From assembly GCA_964465125.1 (NCBI GenBank), contig CAYXIO010000011.1, forward strand, positions 1 through 64,000: a stretch of 64,000 nt of DNA, read 5' to 3'. This document shows positions 55,065-63,547 of this stretch, in pieces. Below the pieces are notes generated by a model, which saw only the letters and a list, made by a program, of their open reading frames with translations, had not been told where the DNA came from and did no database searches. Within the stretch, counting starts at the first letter, position 1, and the number at the start of each line of letters is the position of its first letter. A program made the position numbers and the translations under genes. This DNA comes from CAYOHG01 sp964465125. GTDB taxonomy: Bacteria; Planctomycetota; Phycisphaerae; UBA1845; Fen-1342.

Positions 55065-55180
55065 CCTGAGGCTCAGGCCAGGTTTGCGATGCACGTGGGC
55101 CTGGACGGGTGGGCTGCTTCCTTCCGGACCTGACCCGTTTTCCGGCCGACGCACTGCACCGGCCCGACCCTTGCCTCAGG
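55065..55180 (-). ncRNA. ffs: Small (4.5S-type) signal recognition particle RNA
   Basis: The minus strand carries the diagnostic helix 8 segment GGTCAGGTCCGGAAGGAAGC with its GGAA tetraloop (about 55135-55116). The ends pair: CCTGAGGC (55180-55173) with GCCTCAGG (55072-55065), giving a 116-base hairpin RNA without an Alu domain. It binds Ffh and guides secretory proteins to the membrane. It lies 126 bases upstream of dnaX, as in Bacillus (scr-dnaX-yaaK-recR). A TAAGAT -10 box precedes it. Confidence 0.93.
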
Positions 55181-55187
55181 AAGGATG

Positions 55188-55193
55188 ATCTTA
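55188..55193 (-). promoter_or_regulatory. -10 box for the SRP RNA
   Basis: The minus strand reads TAAGAT at 55193-55188. Transcription seven bases on would start at the RNA's first base (55180). The -35 region is weak. Confidence 0.45.
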
Positions 55194-55343
55194 CTTGCGG
55201 CGGCTGGAATGGGCCAGTCTCGGCAGCGCTGGGGACGATGTTTGCTGACAGGTTGAGGGCGGATGCCGCGTGGGTCTGGTGATGGCGGGCGGTGCGAAAC
55301 CGCGTCGCGTGACGGAAGCGGCGGGGGGGCGACGGAAAGAAGT

Positions 55344-55419
55344 CGCGACGGATCGCGCTGGGTCGAGGCCCAGCCGAGGAGGGTCGAGTTGGCATCGGCG
55401 CCGAGCGCGATCCGTCGCG
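55344..55419. repeat. Perfect 16-bp inverted repeat enclosing smaller hairpins
   Basis: CGCGACGGATCGCGCT (55344-55359) and AGCGCGATCCGTCGCG (55404-55419) are perfect reverse complements. Inside is CTGGG...CCCAG near 55359-55374 and a GGC...GCC stem near 55391-55402. It lies between the second RRM gene's stop and the SRP RNA. It may be the RRM terminator (no T-run) or a separate structured element. Confidence 0.75.
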
Positions 55420-55451
55420 TAGTCAGATTGCCTGCGGAAGCTGGGTTTCGG

Positions 55452-55847
55452 TTACCAGCGGTTTGAGCGTTCGCGCCCGCCTTCGCGGCCGCCGCGGCCG
55501 CCGCCGCCACGATAGTCGCCTCCGCCGGCGCCGCCGCGGTACTCCCCGCCGCCGCCGCCGGCGCGATAGCCGCCGCCGGAACGGAATCCGCCGCCGCCGC
55601 CGGCCTTGGGACGCGCCTCGTTGACGGTGAGCGTGCGGCCGTCAAGCTGGGTGCCGTTGAGGTTGGTCATGGCATTGGCGGCTTCCTGGTCGTTCTCCAT
55701 CTCGACGAATCCGAAGCCACGCGACTGACCGGTCGCCTGATCGCGGATGATCGACACATTGCGGACGGCGCCGAACTGGCCGAATGCCGACTGCAGCCCG
55801 TCCTCGGAAGTTTGGTACGCGAGGTTTCCTACATAGATTCTCTTCAA
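55452..55847 (-). CDS. RRM-type RNA-binding protein with glycine-rich tail (second copy)
   Basis: A 131-residue RNA-binding protein. RRM: RNP2 IYVGNL near residue 4, RNP1 RGFGFVEM near 44, then NGTQLDGRTLTVNEARPK as in the first RRM gene. The tail (about 80-131) is a long Gly/Arg/Tyr-rich stretch (GGGGEYRGGAGGGDYRGG). The start is probably the TTG at 55847 (MKRIYVGNL), giving an N-terminus like other family members; a GTG at 55856 is possible. It has its own promoter and a leader of about 160 bases. Confidence 0.88.
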   Translation of the reverse strand: MKRIYVGNLAYQTSEDGLQSAFGQFGAVRNVSIIRDQATGQSRGFGFVEMENDQEAANAMTNLNGTQLDGRTLTVNEARPKAGGGGGFRSGGGYRAGGGGGEYRGGAGGGDYRGGGGRGGREGGRERSNRW

Positions 55848-56326
55848 GGTCCACACCCCAGAGCACTGTCTGCGCAACACGCCGAGCGCACACCGCACGA
55901 CCCGTTGCGCCCCACTAACGATTTCGCCTCAGGAGGAGCAAACGATCTCGATCGGACAGAGAAATGTCGGCGCCGTTCGCTTGCACAATCCGTCCAGAAT
56001 CGATCCCAATTGATAACGATAACTGACAAATCGTCCCCAGTCAAACCAAACTTTCGCACCAGCGCTGCGAAACATCCAGTTTGTGCAGGTTCAAGCGCAG
56101 CCGCGCGTTCGGAGCGGCCGTCAGCGTCCGGAATCTGTCAAGACGGGGGATTGCAGGGGTTTTACGCATCGAATTGCGCAGCCCAGCCGGCGGGCTCGCC
56201 GAGCCGTGAGCGTCCTGGCCGACGCCGCGTGCAGCTATTGCAGACAAGTGTACCCTCAAGTGGTCTTGTGGGTAGCGGTTCATCGGAGTGCAGCGGTTGC
56301 CGGCCGAACCCCAGGGCGGCCAGGTA
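55848..56326. other. Non-coding stretch upstream of the second RRM gene
   Basis: No gene supported in 479 bases. The RRM-proximal 160 bases should be the transcribed leader. It has a CTCCTCC stretch (minus strand, about 55937) complementary to ribosome sites. The rest, toward the pseudopilin stop, has only a short GC-rich stem region near 56180-56205. Confidence 0.55.
56016..56044 (-). promoter_or_regulatory. Promoter of the second RRM gene
   Basis: Minus strand: TTGACT (56044-56039), 17-base spacer, TATCGT (56021-56016). Transcription would begin near 56009, giving a leader of about 162 bases, close to that of the first RRM gene. Confidence 0.5.
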
Positions 56327-57262
56327 TCAATCAGAGGGCGGCGAAGCCGGACCCATGAACTCATTCGGCAGCGCGAACCAGTAGAACCGCTGCGCCTCGC
56401 GATTCCAAATGACCTCGGGAGTATCTGGGTTGTTCAGGGGGTGGTACTCGGAACGCAGGTCGTACCAGTATTCGGCGGTTGATGGCAGGGCCTCGGCATG
56501 GCCGTCCACGAAAGCGCTGGGGCGCCTGTGCTGGGGGCTATGGCTGCCGGCGTTGTCGCCGCAATCGGCGTTTTCGTCGCCGAGAACGACCTGGCAGCTC
56601 TGGCCGATCGACTCGCGCGCTTCGCGATGTCCGTGGCCGGCGTAGAAATAGGTGACGTTGTCCATCAGCGCGACGATTTCGGAGCTGCGCAGGATCTGTT
56701 CGAGCTTGCGCCAGGCGCTGGTGCCGTAGCGCGGGGCCCAGCCGTTGGGTGCGTCGCCTTCGATGGAGCAGAAGTCGGTGCCGAAGATGCGCACGTTGTT
56801 GAAGAGCCAGGTGTTGGGGGCGAAGTGCAGAATGCCCGAGTGCGTCCAGCGCTCTTCCTGGTCGTCGTTCTCGGAGACCTCGATGCAACGCCAGGCACCG
56901 GTCGGCGTGGGCCAGAAGCCCAACTGGTTGGGCTTGAACGGCTGCCCCAAGAAGCGAGCCAGCAATGCGTTGATAAGATTGGACTCGGCCAACCCGTCGA
57001 TGAGCTTCCAGACGTACTTGGGAGGCAGAGCGCCGGCATGCGTGGCCGCGTAGGAGTGCACGATCCCCGCTTGCGATCGCAGGTTGGTCAGGCACATCGA
57101 GAGACGCGCCTGGGCGCGTGCCAACTGAAGCGCCGGCAGCAGAACCGCGATCAGCAGCGCGATGATCGCCACGACGACCAGCAGCTCAATCAGCGTGAAG
57201 CCCGCGGTTCTTCCAGGCAGAGCACGTATTCCCTTTCTCCCGCGGCAGAAGCCGGGCGCCAT
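56327..57262 (-). CDS. Type II/IV pseudopilin-like protein, DUF1559-type
   Basis: A 311-residue protein with a prepilin N-terminus: short leader then GFTLIELLVVVAIIALLIAV, cleaved before Phe by prepilin peptidase. The rest has no catalytic motif. The C-terminal FVDGHAEALP is typical of the DUF1559 (H-X9-DG) planctomycete proteins, which exist as large paralogue families of unknown role. The ATG at 57262 follows AAGGAG at good spacing. It is 35 bases downstream of the hydroxylase gene, same strand, and may share its transcript. Confidence 0.9.
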   Translation of the reverse strand: MAPGFCRGRKGIRALPGRTAGFTLIELLVVVAIIALLIAVLLPALQLARAQARLSMCLTNLRSQAGIVHSYAATHAGALPPKYVWKLIDGLAESNLINALLARFLGQPFKPNQLGFWPTPTGAWRCIEVSENDDQEERWTHSGILHFAPNTWLFNNVRIFGTDFCSIEGDAPNGWAPRYGTSAWRKLEQILRSSEIVALMDNVTYFYAGHGHREARESIGQSCQVVLGDENADCGDNAGSHSPQHRRPSAFVDGHAEALPSTAEYWYDLRSEYHPLNNPDTPEVIWNREAQRFYWFALPNEFMGPASPPSD

Positions 57263-57297
57263 CGAAGACTCCTTGGGCAAGCTGCGGCTCGGCCCCA

Positions 57298-58188
57298 TCA
57301 TAGCACGCTCGACGCGTCGCCCCGCGCCGAATGGGAGGCCGTGGACGCGGGAGCCGTCGAAGTCCGGGCCGCGCGCGGGTGCGGCGGGGTGTGGTGGCAC
57401 GAGGGATGCGCCTCGCAGAGGTGTTGCATGGCCTCGTCGTCATAGACCGGCGAAACGAGCTGGCCAAGGTAGCCGTCGGGGAATTGGTCCATGCCCTTCA
57501 CGCCGATCTCGGCCGGCCATTCGCCGCGCGGCCAGAAGGCGGTTCCGAACATCCAGTCCCAGATCGAGAGCACCGAGCCGAAGTTCGAGTTCTGGCCGCG
57601 GGCCTCGACCGAGTGGTGCCACCAGTGCAGCTCGGCCGAGTTGAGGAAGTAATTCAACCGCCCGATGTACGAGCGCAGGTTCGCGTGATGCCAGTAGCCC
57701 TTGAGTATGTCCAGGGACGAATACGCGACAATCACCGTCGGATCGAGCCCGATCAACTGGAATGGCAGGAAGATCACGCCGTTCTTGATCACCGCCTCCA
57801 GCACGTGCAGGCGGAACACGGACATGGCGTCCATCTCGACGATGGCGTGGTGCACACGGTGAAAGCGCCAAAGAAAGTTTGAGTCGTGGTACCAGCGGTG
57901 CAGCCAGTAGCGCATGAAATCGTTCACGATGAAGAACAAACCGAACTGCGCCCACCACGACCAGTCGCCGATCAGGTCGCGGACGTGCGGCGCGCGCATG
58001 ACGATCGCGGCGCAGGCGAGCTTGGTGAGCGCCGAAAGCGCCGGGCCGTTCACAACCACCGCGATGGCATCCGCGACGTAGCCGCGCCGCCAGATGCCGG
58101 GGTGGTACTTGGTGTGAACCGGGGCCACCAGCTCCAGCAAATGAAACAGTGTCAGGCCGGCGAAGAACACGATCGTCAGAATCAGCAT
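57298..58188 (-). CDS. Sterol desaturase/fatty acid hydroxylase family protein
   Basis: A 296-residue membrane di-iron enzyme. The histidine boxes are visible: WLHRWYHDSNFLWRFHRVHH (HxxxH and HxxHH) and further on AELHWWHHS. About four hydrophobic segments. Enzymes of this family hydroxylate or desaturate sterols, fatty acids or carotenoids; the substrate is unknown. The ATG at 58188 begins MLILTIVFFAGLTLFHLLEL, a good first membrane segment. The C-terminus (from about 268) is a Pro/His/Ala-rich low complexity tail. Confidence 0.85.
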   Translation of the reverse strand: MLILTIVFFAGLTLFHLLELVAPVHTKYHPGIWRRGYVADAIAVVVNGPALSALTKLACAAIVMRAPHVRDLIGDWSWWAQFGLFFIVNDFMRYWLHRWYHDSNFLWRFHRVHHAIVEMDAMSVFRLHVLEAVIKNGVIFLPFQLIGLDPTVIVAYSSLDILKGYWHHANLRSYIGRLNYFLNSAELHWWHHSVEARGQNSNFGSVLSIWDWMFGTAFWPRGEWPAEIGVKGMDQFPDGYLGQLVSPVYDDEAMQHLCEAHPSCHHTPPHPRAARTSTAPASTASHSARGDASSVL

Positions 58189-58410
58189 GGCGGCGGTCCC
58201 GTGGATGGTCCGTGAGCGCAGGCGAGCCTGGCTGAGTCCTCGACAACTCCATCCGCCGGCGCATGTTAGCTTCTCAGGCGGAATGTCACCAAGGGCCCAG
58301 GCGTCCGCGGCGCTTGTCAATCGGTGCGCCATTGGCGAACATCGCGGAACCGGGTCCGAGCCGGCCGCGAGAGCCGTCGCGGGGCGGCGCGGGCCGGGCA
58401 GGAGTCCGAG

Positions 58411-59457
58411 ATGGGTGCACGACAGGCAGGTCGGTCGGTCGGGGTCGGAGTGCTCGGGCTCGGCTTCATGGGCCGCACCCATCTGGCCGCGTACGCGGCG
58501 TTGCAGCGCGCCGGGGGCGGCGGGCGCGTCGTCGCGGTCTGCGACTCGGAGCCGGGACGCCGATCCGGCTGGGATGAGTCGTTGCATTCACCTGGAGGTG
58601 AGGACAGCCCGCCGAACGCCGGCGACATCCGATTTCACTCGTCGCCGTCGGCGCTGCTGGCCGACCGCGAGGTTGAGCTGGTGAGCGTCTGCACGCCGAC
58701 GGACACGCACGTCGAGCTGGGGATTGCGGCGCTGCGGGCCGGGAAGCACGTGCTGATGGAGAAGCCGGTCGCATTGCAACCGGCGGAGATTCAGCGGCTG
58801 GCGCAGGCCGCGGAATCGTCGGACCGCTTTTGCATGCCCGCGTTTTGCATGCGTTTCTGGCCGGGCTGGTGGTGGCTGAAGCAGCAGATCGGCTCGGGCA
58901 CATTCGGGCGCGTGCGCAGCGCCGTCTTTCAGCGGGTCGGCGCGATGCCGGCGTGGTCGAGCTTCTACTCCGATCGGGCGCGTTCGGGCGGCGCGCTGAT
59001 CGACCTGCACATTCACGACGCGGATTTCATCCGCTGGTGTCTGGGCGAGCCGGACCAGGTCTGCACGATCGGGCGGCTCGACCACAGCACCACGTTCTAT
59101 CGCTGCGCGGATGCGAGCATGCATGTCAGCGCCGAGAGTGCGTGGGTGGACGTCGTCGGCTTTCCGTTCCGCATGCGATACGTGGTGGCGTTCGAGCGGG
59201 CGGTCGCCGAATTCGACTCGCGCCGCGATCCGCCGCTCGAGTTGACTCGCGACGGGAAGGTCAGCGCGATTCCGTTCGAGGCGAGCAGCGGCTATGACAG
59301 GGAGATTCGCCACATCGTGGACGTGATCCTGGGTCGAGCGGCCGGACCGAGGGCAACGCTCGCTGACGCGCAGCGCGTGGCGGAGATGCTGGAAGTCGAG
59401 GCGGCCAGCCTTGCGGCAGGGGGGGCCTGGGCGGACTTCGGCCCCCCGGCAGCCTAG
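58411..59457 (+). CDS. Gfo/Idh/MocA family oxidoreductase (cytoplasmic)
   Basis: A 348-residue NAD(P)-dependent oxidoreductase. Rossmann motif VGVLGLGFMGRTHLAAY, catalytic VLMEKPVAL (EKP), substrate-side IDLHIHDADFIRWCLG. No signal peptide, unlike the paralogue at 39374. The ATG at 58411 follows AGGAG. It lies upstream of the skp-lpx genes with 181 bases between; it could supply an envelope sugar but nothing proves it. Confidence 0.87.
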   Translation: MGARQAGRSVGVGVLGLGFMGRTHLAAYAALQRAGGGGRVVAVCDSEPGRRSGWDESLHSPGGEDSPPNAGDIRFHSSPSALLADREVELVSVCTPTDTHVELGIAALRAGKHVLMEKPVALQPAEIQRLAQAAESSDRFCMPAFCMRFWPGWWWLKQQIGSGTFGRVRSAVFQRVGAMPAWSSFYSDRARSGGALIDLHIHDADFIRWCLGEPDQVCTIGRLDHSTTFYRCADASMHVSAESAWVDVVGFPFRMRYVVAFERAVAEFDSRRDPPLELTRDGKVSAIPFEASSGYDREIRHIVDVILGRAAGPRATLADAQRVAEMLEVEAASLAAGGAWADFGPPAA

Positions 59458-59638
59458 CACCCAGCGGATCGCGCCGGACCGGCCTCGTGTCGCGCTCCCG
59501 GCGGCGTCGTCCAGGGCCGCTCGGCCGTGGCGCCGCCGCGGTCGAATTCCGGTCCGTCTGCGTGTAGATTCCGCAAACGAGCGGGCCGCGCCGGGGCACG
59601 TGGTTCCCCGGGGCGGCGGACGAACCAAGGAGATTCTC

Positions 59639-60277
59639 GTGGCGAACCGCAGCGGGTGGATGGGGCTGGCGTTGGGGGTGGTTGTGGCGGCCGGAGTCCT
59701 TGGCGCCGCGAGCCGGTTGGTGGCGAATCAGAAATCCGCCGGCGCCGGCAAGCTCGCCGCCGTCGACATCGTTTACGTGTTCAACGAGTACCAGCGGATG
59801 AAGGACCTCGAGGAAGAGCGCAAGTCGGTCACGGATCGTCTCCAGAAGGAGAACGAGGAGCGCCGCAAGAAGATCGACGCGATGCAGGTGACGCTCGAGC
59901 AGATGCAGCCGACCGACCCGGCCTATCGTCAGCGCACGCAGGAAATGCTGCGCATGCAGATCGAGTACAAGAACTGGTACGACCTGATGCAGGCGGACCT
60001 GGCGCGCGAGATCGGCGTCTGGACCCGCAAGGTCTATCTCGAGATCATCGAGGCCACGACCGAGCTCGCCAAGCGCGAGGGGATCGACCTGGTGATCTAC
60101 CACGAGGACTTCACGCCGACGGGCTTCGATCCCGACACGATCAAGCAGCAGATTCGCGAGCGCAAGGTCATCTACGCCAGCGAGAATGCGACCATCACCC
60201 GCCGCGTGCTGGACGAGCTGAACAGCAAGTACCGCGCCCAGCCGCGCCAGCAGATGATGCAGCTCGGAGTGCAGTAG
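59639..60277 (+). CDS. skp: OmpH/Skp-like periplasmic chaperone
   Basis: A 212-residue Skp/OmpH family protein. After an N-terminal membrane/signal segment (GLALGVVVAAGVLGAASRLV) it is mostly alpha-helical (EEERKSVTDRLQKENEERRK), as in Skp's tentacle arms, with a final beta/alpha region (KREGIDLVIYHEDF). Skp carries unfolded outer-membrane proteins across the periplasm. Start is the GTG at 59639 after AAGGAG. It comes before lpxD, the widespread skp-lpxD order. Confidence 0.85.
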   Translation: MANRSGWMGLALGVVVAAGVLGAASRLVANQKSAGAGKLAAVDIVYVFNEYQRMKDLEEERKSVTDRLQKENEERRKKIDAMQVTLEQMQPTDPAYRQRTQEMLRMQIEYKNWYDLMQADLAREIGVWTRKVYLEIIEATTELAKREGIDLVIYHEDFTPTGFDPDTIKQQIRERKVIYASENATITRRVLDELNSKYRAQPRQQMMQLGVQ

Positions 60278-60311
60278 ATTGCAGGATTCCCGTTCACCTG
60301 CTGACGCCGCC

Positions 60312-61370
60312 ATGAACCCCGACGCCGTCATCAGCGTGCAGCAGTTGGCCGAGCGCCTGCGGGCCCCGTTCGAGGGGGACGGCGCGCGGCTGCTGCGCGG
60401 GGTGGCCACGCTTGCGCAAGCGACCGAATCGGATCTGGCCTGGCTTGGCGACGTGCGCTACCTGCCGAAGCTGACGGAGACGCGCGCGGCGGCCGTGCTC
60501 GTGCCGCTGGCCGTGGCCAACCCGGCGAACCTGACGCTGATCCGAGTGGACGATCCGGACCTGGCGTTGTGCGAGATTCTCGGCTGGTTCGCGCCGAAGC
60601 CGCCGACCATCGAGGCGGGCATTGACCCGAGCGCGCAGGTTGCGTCTGACGCGCGCGTGGAGGGTGCGGCGGTCGGTCCGCGCGTCTGGGTCGGTCCAGG
60701 CGCGGAAGTGGGCGCGGGAACGCAGCTTCACCCTGGGGTCTACGTCGGCGCGGGCGCTCGCATCGGCGCGAATTGCGTGCTCTGGCCGAACGTCGTGGTC
60801 CGCGAGCGCGTTACGATCGGCAACCGGGTCGTCATTCACCCGAACAGCACGATCGGGGCGGACGGCTTCGGCTATCTCAGCCGGGGCGGGAAGAACCACA
60901 AGATTCCGCAGGTCGGGACGGTCGTGATCGAGGACGACGTCGAGCTCGGCTCCAACAGCACGGTCGACCGGGCCCGCAGCGGCGTGACGCGCGTTCGGCG
61001 CGGCGCCAAGATTGATAACCTCGTGCAAATCGGGCACAATTGCGACATTGGGGAGGATAGCATCCTGATCGGCCAGTGCGGCGTGTCGGGGTCGGTCGTC
61101 CTCGGCCGCGGCGTCGTGCTCGCAGGGCAGGTCGGAGTCGCGGATCACGTCACGATCGGGGATCGGGCCCAGGTTGCGGCGAAGTCCGGCGTGCCGCACG
61201 ATGTGCCGGCGGGAGCGATCTACCGCGGGATTCCGGCGGTCGACCACCGCACCTACGGGCGCGAGGTGGCGTCCGTGCGGCGGTTGCCGGAGTTGATCGA
61301 GAAGTTTCGACAGTTGGTCAAGCGAGTCGAACGGCTTGAATCGCCAGCAGACGATCCAATGCGAGGCTGA
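60312..61370 (+). CDS. lpxD: UDP-3-O-acylglucosamine N-acyltransferase LpxD
   Basis: A 352-residue acyltransferase for the third step of lipid A biosynthesis. N-terminal uridine-binding domain (VISVQQLAERL, then ESDLAWLGD), then a left-handed beta-helix of hexapeptide repeats (IGADGFGYLS, LVQIGHNCDIGEDSILIGQ) and a C-terminal helical extension. The ATG at 60312 matches the usual N-terminus; a TTG at 60279 is less likely. It overlaps lpxC/fabZ by 35 bases. Confidence 0.93.
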   Translation: MNPDAVISVQQLAERLRAPFEGDGARLLRGVATLAQATESDLAWLGDVRYLPKLTETRAAAVLVPLAVANPANLTLIRVDDPDLALCEILGWFAPKPPTIEAGIDPSAQVASDARVEGAAVGPRVWVGPGAEVGAGTQLHPGVYVGAGARIGANCVLWPNVVVRERVTIGNRVVIHPNSTIGADGFGYLSRGGKNHKIPQVGTVVIEDDVELGSNSTVDRARSGVTRVRRGAKIDNLVQIGHNCDIGEDSILIGQCGVSGSVVLGRGVVLAGQVGVADHVTIGDRAQVAAKSGVPHDVPAGAIYRGIPAVDHRTYGREVASVRRLPELIEKFRQLVKRVERLESPADDPMRG

Positions 61371-62646
61371 GGTTCGCGGGCGCGGTCTGTTCACCGGCTG
61401 CGACGTTACGGCGCGGTTTCGCCCGGCGCCGGCCGACAGCGGTATTCTGTTCGTGCGTAACGACCAGGCCGAGCCGGTGCGCGTGCCGGCGCGGCTGGAG
61501 AACCTGTCGCGGCGCGCCCGGCGCACGGCGCTGCGCAACGGCACGCATTCGATCGAGACGGTCGAGCACTGCCTGGCGGCGCTGCGCGGGCTGTCGATCG
61601 ACAACGTCGTGGTCGAGATTGACAACGCGGAGCTGCCCGCGGGCGACGGCAGCTCCCAGCCTTTCGTCGACGCGTTGCTCGCGGCCGGCATCGTCCCGCA
61701 GGACGCCGAGCGCGCAGCGATCCCCATCACGGACGTATTGCGCGTGAGCGAGGAAGACGCCGAGCTGGTAGCGTGGCCCGGCGAGCCCGACCGGCTGGAG
61801 ATCGTTTACGAGCTGGACTACGGCGCGAGCAGCGCGGTGGGCCGGCAGATTCACCAGATCGCGCTTTCGCGCGACGAGTTCGTCCGCGAGATCGCCCCGG
61901 CCCGGACCTTCGTCACGGATGCGGAGGCACAGCAGCTTCGCGCCGCCGGCCTTGGCTCGCATCTCACCTACCAGGACATTCTCGTCATCGGCGACCAGGG
62001 GCCGATCGAGAACACGTATCGCTTTCCCGACGAGTGCGTGCGGCACAAGATTCTCGATCTGATCGGCGACCTGATGCTCGCCGGCGGCTTCGTCTGCGGT
62101 CGGATTTTCGCGCGCAAGTCCGGACACAACCTCAACCACGAGCTGGTCCGGCGCATCGTCGAGCAGCGGGCCGCCAGCCGGATCATCGAGCAGGCGGCGC
62201 GCGCCCCGCGCTTCGATATCCGCACCGTCCAGCGCATTTTGCCGCACCGCTTCCCGATGCTGCTGATCGATCGCGTGGTCGAGATCGACGAGGACCGCCG
62301 CGCGGTCGGCATCAAGAACGTCACGATCAACGAGCCGTTCTTCCAGGGGCACTACCCGCGTCATCCGATCATGCCGGGCGTCCTGCTGATCGAGGCGATG
62401 GCGCAGCTCGGGGGCATTTTGCTGTCGCAGAAGCTCGAGCACACCGGCAAAGTCGCGGTGCTGCTCAGCCTCGACCAGGTCAAGTTCCGCCGGCCGGTTA
62501 CGCCCGGCGACCAGGTGGTGATCGAGGTCCTCGCCAAGCGCGTCCGCTCGCGCACCGGAGAGGTGAGCTGCAAGGCCAGCGTCGCCGGCGAGGTTGCCGC
62601 CGAGGCGGAGATCCGCTTCATGATGGTGGATGCCGACCCGGCCTGA
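61336..62646 (+). CDS. lpxC/fabZ: Bifunctional LpxC deacetylase - FabZ dehydratase
   Basis: A 436-residue fusion. LpxC (1-285) removes the acetyl group of UDP-3-acyl-GlcNAc, the committed step of lipid A synthesis. Zinc ligands H78, H237, D241 and catalytic E77, H264 match E. coli (H79, H238, D242, E78, H265). FabZ (about 295-436) dehydrates 3-hydroxyacyl-ACP: LPHRFPMLLID (H304) and PGVLLIEAMAQLGG (E353). The TTG start at 61336 is in the lpxD 3' end and gives the standard LpxC N-terminus. LpxC-FabZ fusions are known in Bacteroidetes and planctomycetes. Confidence 0.93.
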   Translation: MNRQQTIQCEAEVRGRGLFTGCDVTARFRPAPADSGILFVRNDQAEPVRVPARLENLSRRARRTALRNGTHSIETVEHCLAALRGLSIDNVVVEIDNAELPAGDGSSQPFVDALLAAGIVPQDAERAAIPITDVLRVSEEDAELVAWPGEPDRLEIVYELDYGASSAVGRQIHQIALSRDEFVREIAPARTFVTDAEAQQLRAAGLGSHLTYQDILVIGDQGPIENTYRFPDECVRHKILDLIGDLMLAGGFVCGRIFARKSGHNLNHELVRRIVEQRAASRIIEQAARAPRFDIRTVQRILPHRFPMLLIDRVVEIDEDRRAVGIKNVTINEPFFQGHYPRHPIMPGVLLIEAMAQLGGILLSQKLEHTGKVAVLLSLDQVKFRRPVTPGDQVVIEVLAKRVRSRTGEVSCKASVAGEVAAEAEIRFMMVDADPA

Positions 62647-62659
62647 AATGAGGAATTCG

Positions 62660-63547
62660 ATGAGCAACATCCACCCGCTGGCCTACGTCGACGCCAGGGC
62701 CGAGCTCGGCCGGGATTGTTCCATCGGTCCGTTCTGCTACATCGGTCCCGACGTGCGGCTGGGCGACCGCTGCCTGCTGCACCCGAGCGTCACGCTCATC
62801 GGACCGTCCGAGTTCGGCTGCGACAACGTCATTCACCCGCACTGCACGCTCGGCGCCGATCCGCAGGACATCAAGTACCGCGGCGGTCCGACCCGCCTGA
62901 TCATCGGCGACCACAACTGCTTTCGCGAGAACGTCACCATTCACCGCGGAACCGAGTCCGACAGCCACAGCGGCGGCGCCACGCGGCTCGGCGCGCACAA
63001 CCTGCTGATGGTCGGCGTCCACGTCGCGCACGACACCCTGCTGGGCGACAACATCATCATTGCCAACCACGTCCAGATCGCCGGCCACGGCTGCATCGAG
63101 GATTGCGTCACCATCGGCGGCGTCAGCGCGATGCATCACTTCGTCACGATCGGCCGCAACGCCTACGTCGCCGGCATGACGCGCGTCACGCACGACGTCC
63201 CGCCTTACATGAAGGTCGAGGGGTACGACCAGGAGGTCCGCGCGGTCAATACGGTCGGGATGGAGCGCTGGCAGATTCCGCGCGAGTCGATCGCGGCCGT
63301 GAAAGCCGCCTTCCGCCTGCTCTACCCGCGCCGCACGGCGCGCTCGACCGGCCGTACCAGCGAGGCGATTGTCGCCATCGGCGAGAACGGCCTGATGAAC
63401 GACGAGCACGTCCGCTACCTGGTCGAGTTCCTCCGCCGCAAGCTCGAAATCGGCATCTACGGCCGGGTCCGGGAGAGTTTTCGGCGCGATGCGCCGCGCG
63501 AGCGGGCGCCGGCCTTCGGCGTGGGCGCTCGGGGAGCCGGCTCGTGA
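62660..63547 (+). CDS. lpxA: Acyl-ACP--UDP-N-acetylglucosamine O-acyltransferase LpxA
   Basis: A 295-residue hexapeptide-repeat acyltransferase for the first step of lipid A synthesis. IHPLAYVDARAELG begins the left-handed beta-helix; GPSEFGCDNVIHPHCTLGAD and ANHVQIAGHGCIEDCVTIGG are core repeats including the catalytic-histidine region. The C-terminal helical domain is present. The ATG at 62660 follows GAGGA. The stop overlaps the next gene's GTG (GTGA). Confidence 0.93.
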   Translation: MSNIHPLAYVDARAELGRDCSIGPFCYIGPDVRLGDRCLLHPSVTLIGPSEFGCDNVIHPHCTLGADPQDIKYRGGPTRLIIGDHNCFRENVTIHRGTESDSHSGGATRLGAHNLLMVGVHVAHDTLLGDNIIIANHVQIAGHGCIEDCVTIGGVSAMHHFVTIGRNAYVAGMTRVTHDVPPYMKVEGYDQEVRAVNTVGMERWQIPRESIAAVKAAFRLLYPRRTARSTGRTSEAIVAIGENGLMNDEHVRYLVEFLRRKLEIGIYGRVRESFRRDAPRERAPAFGVGARGAGS

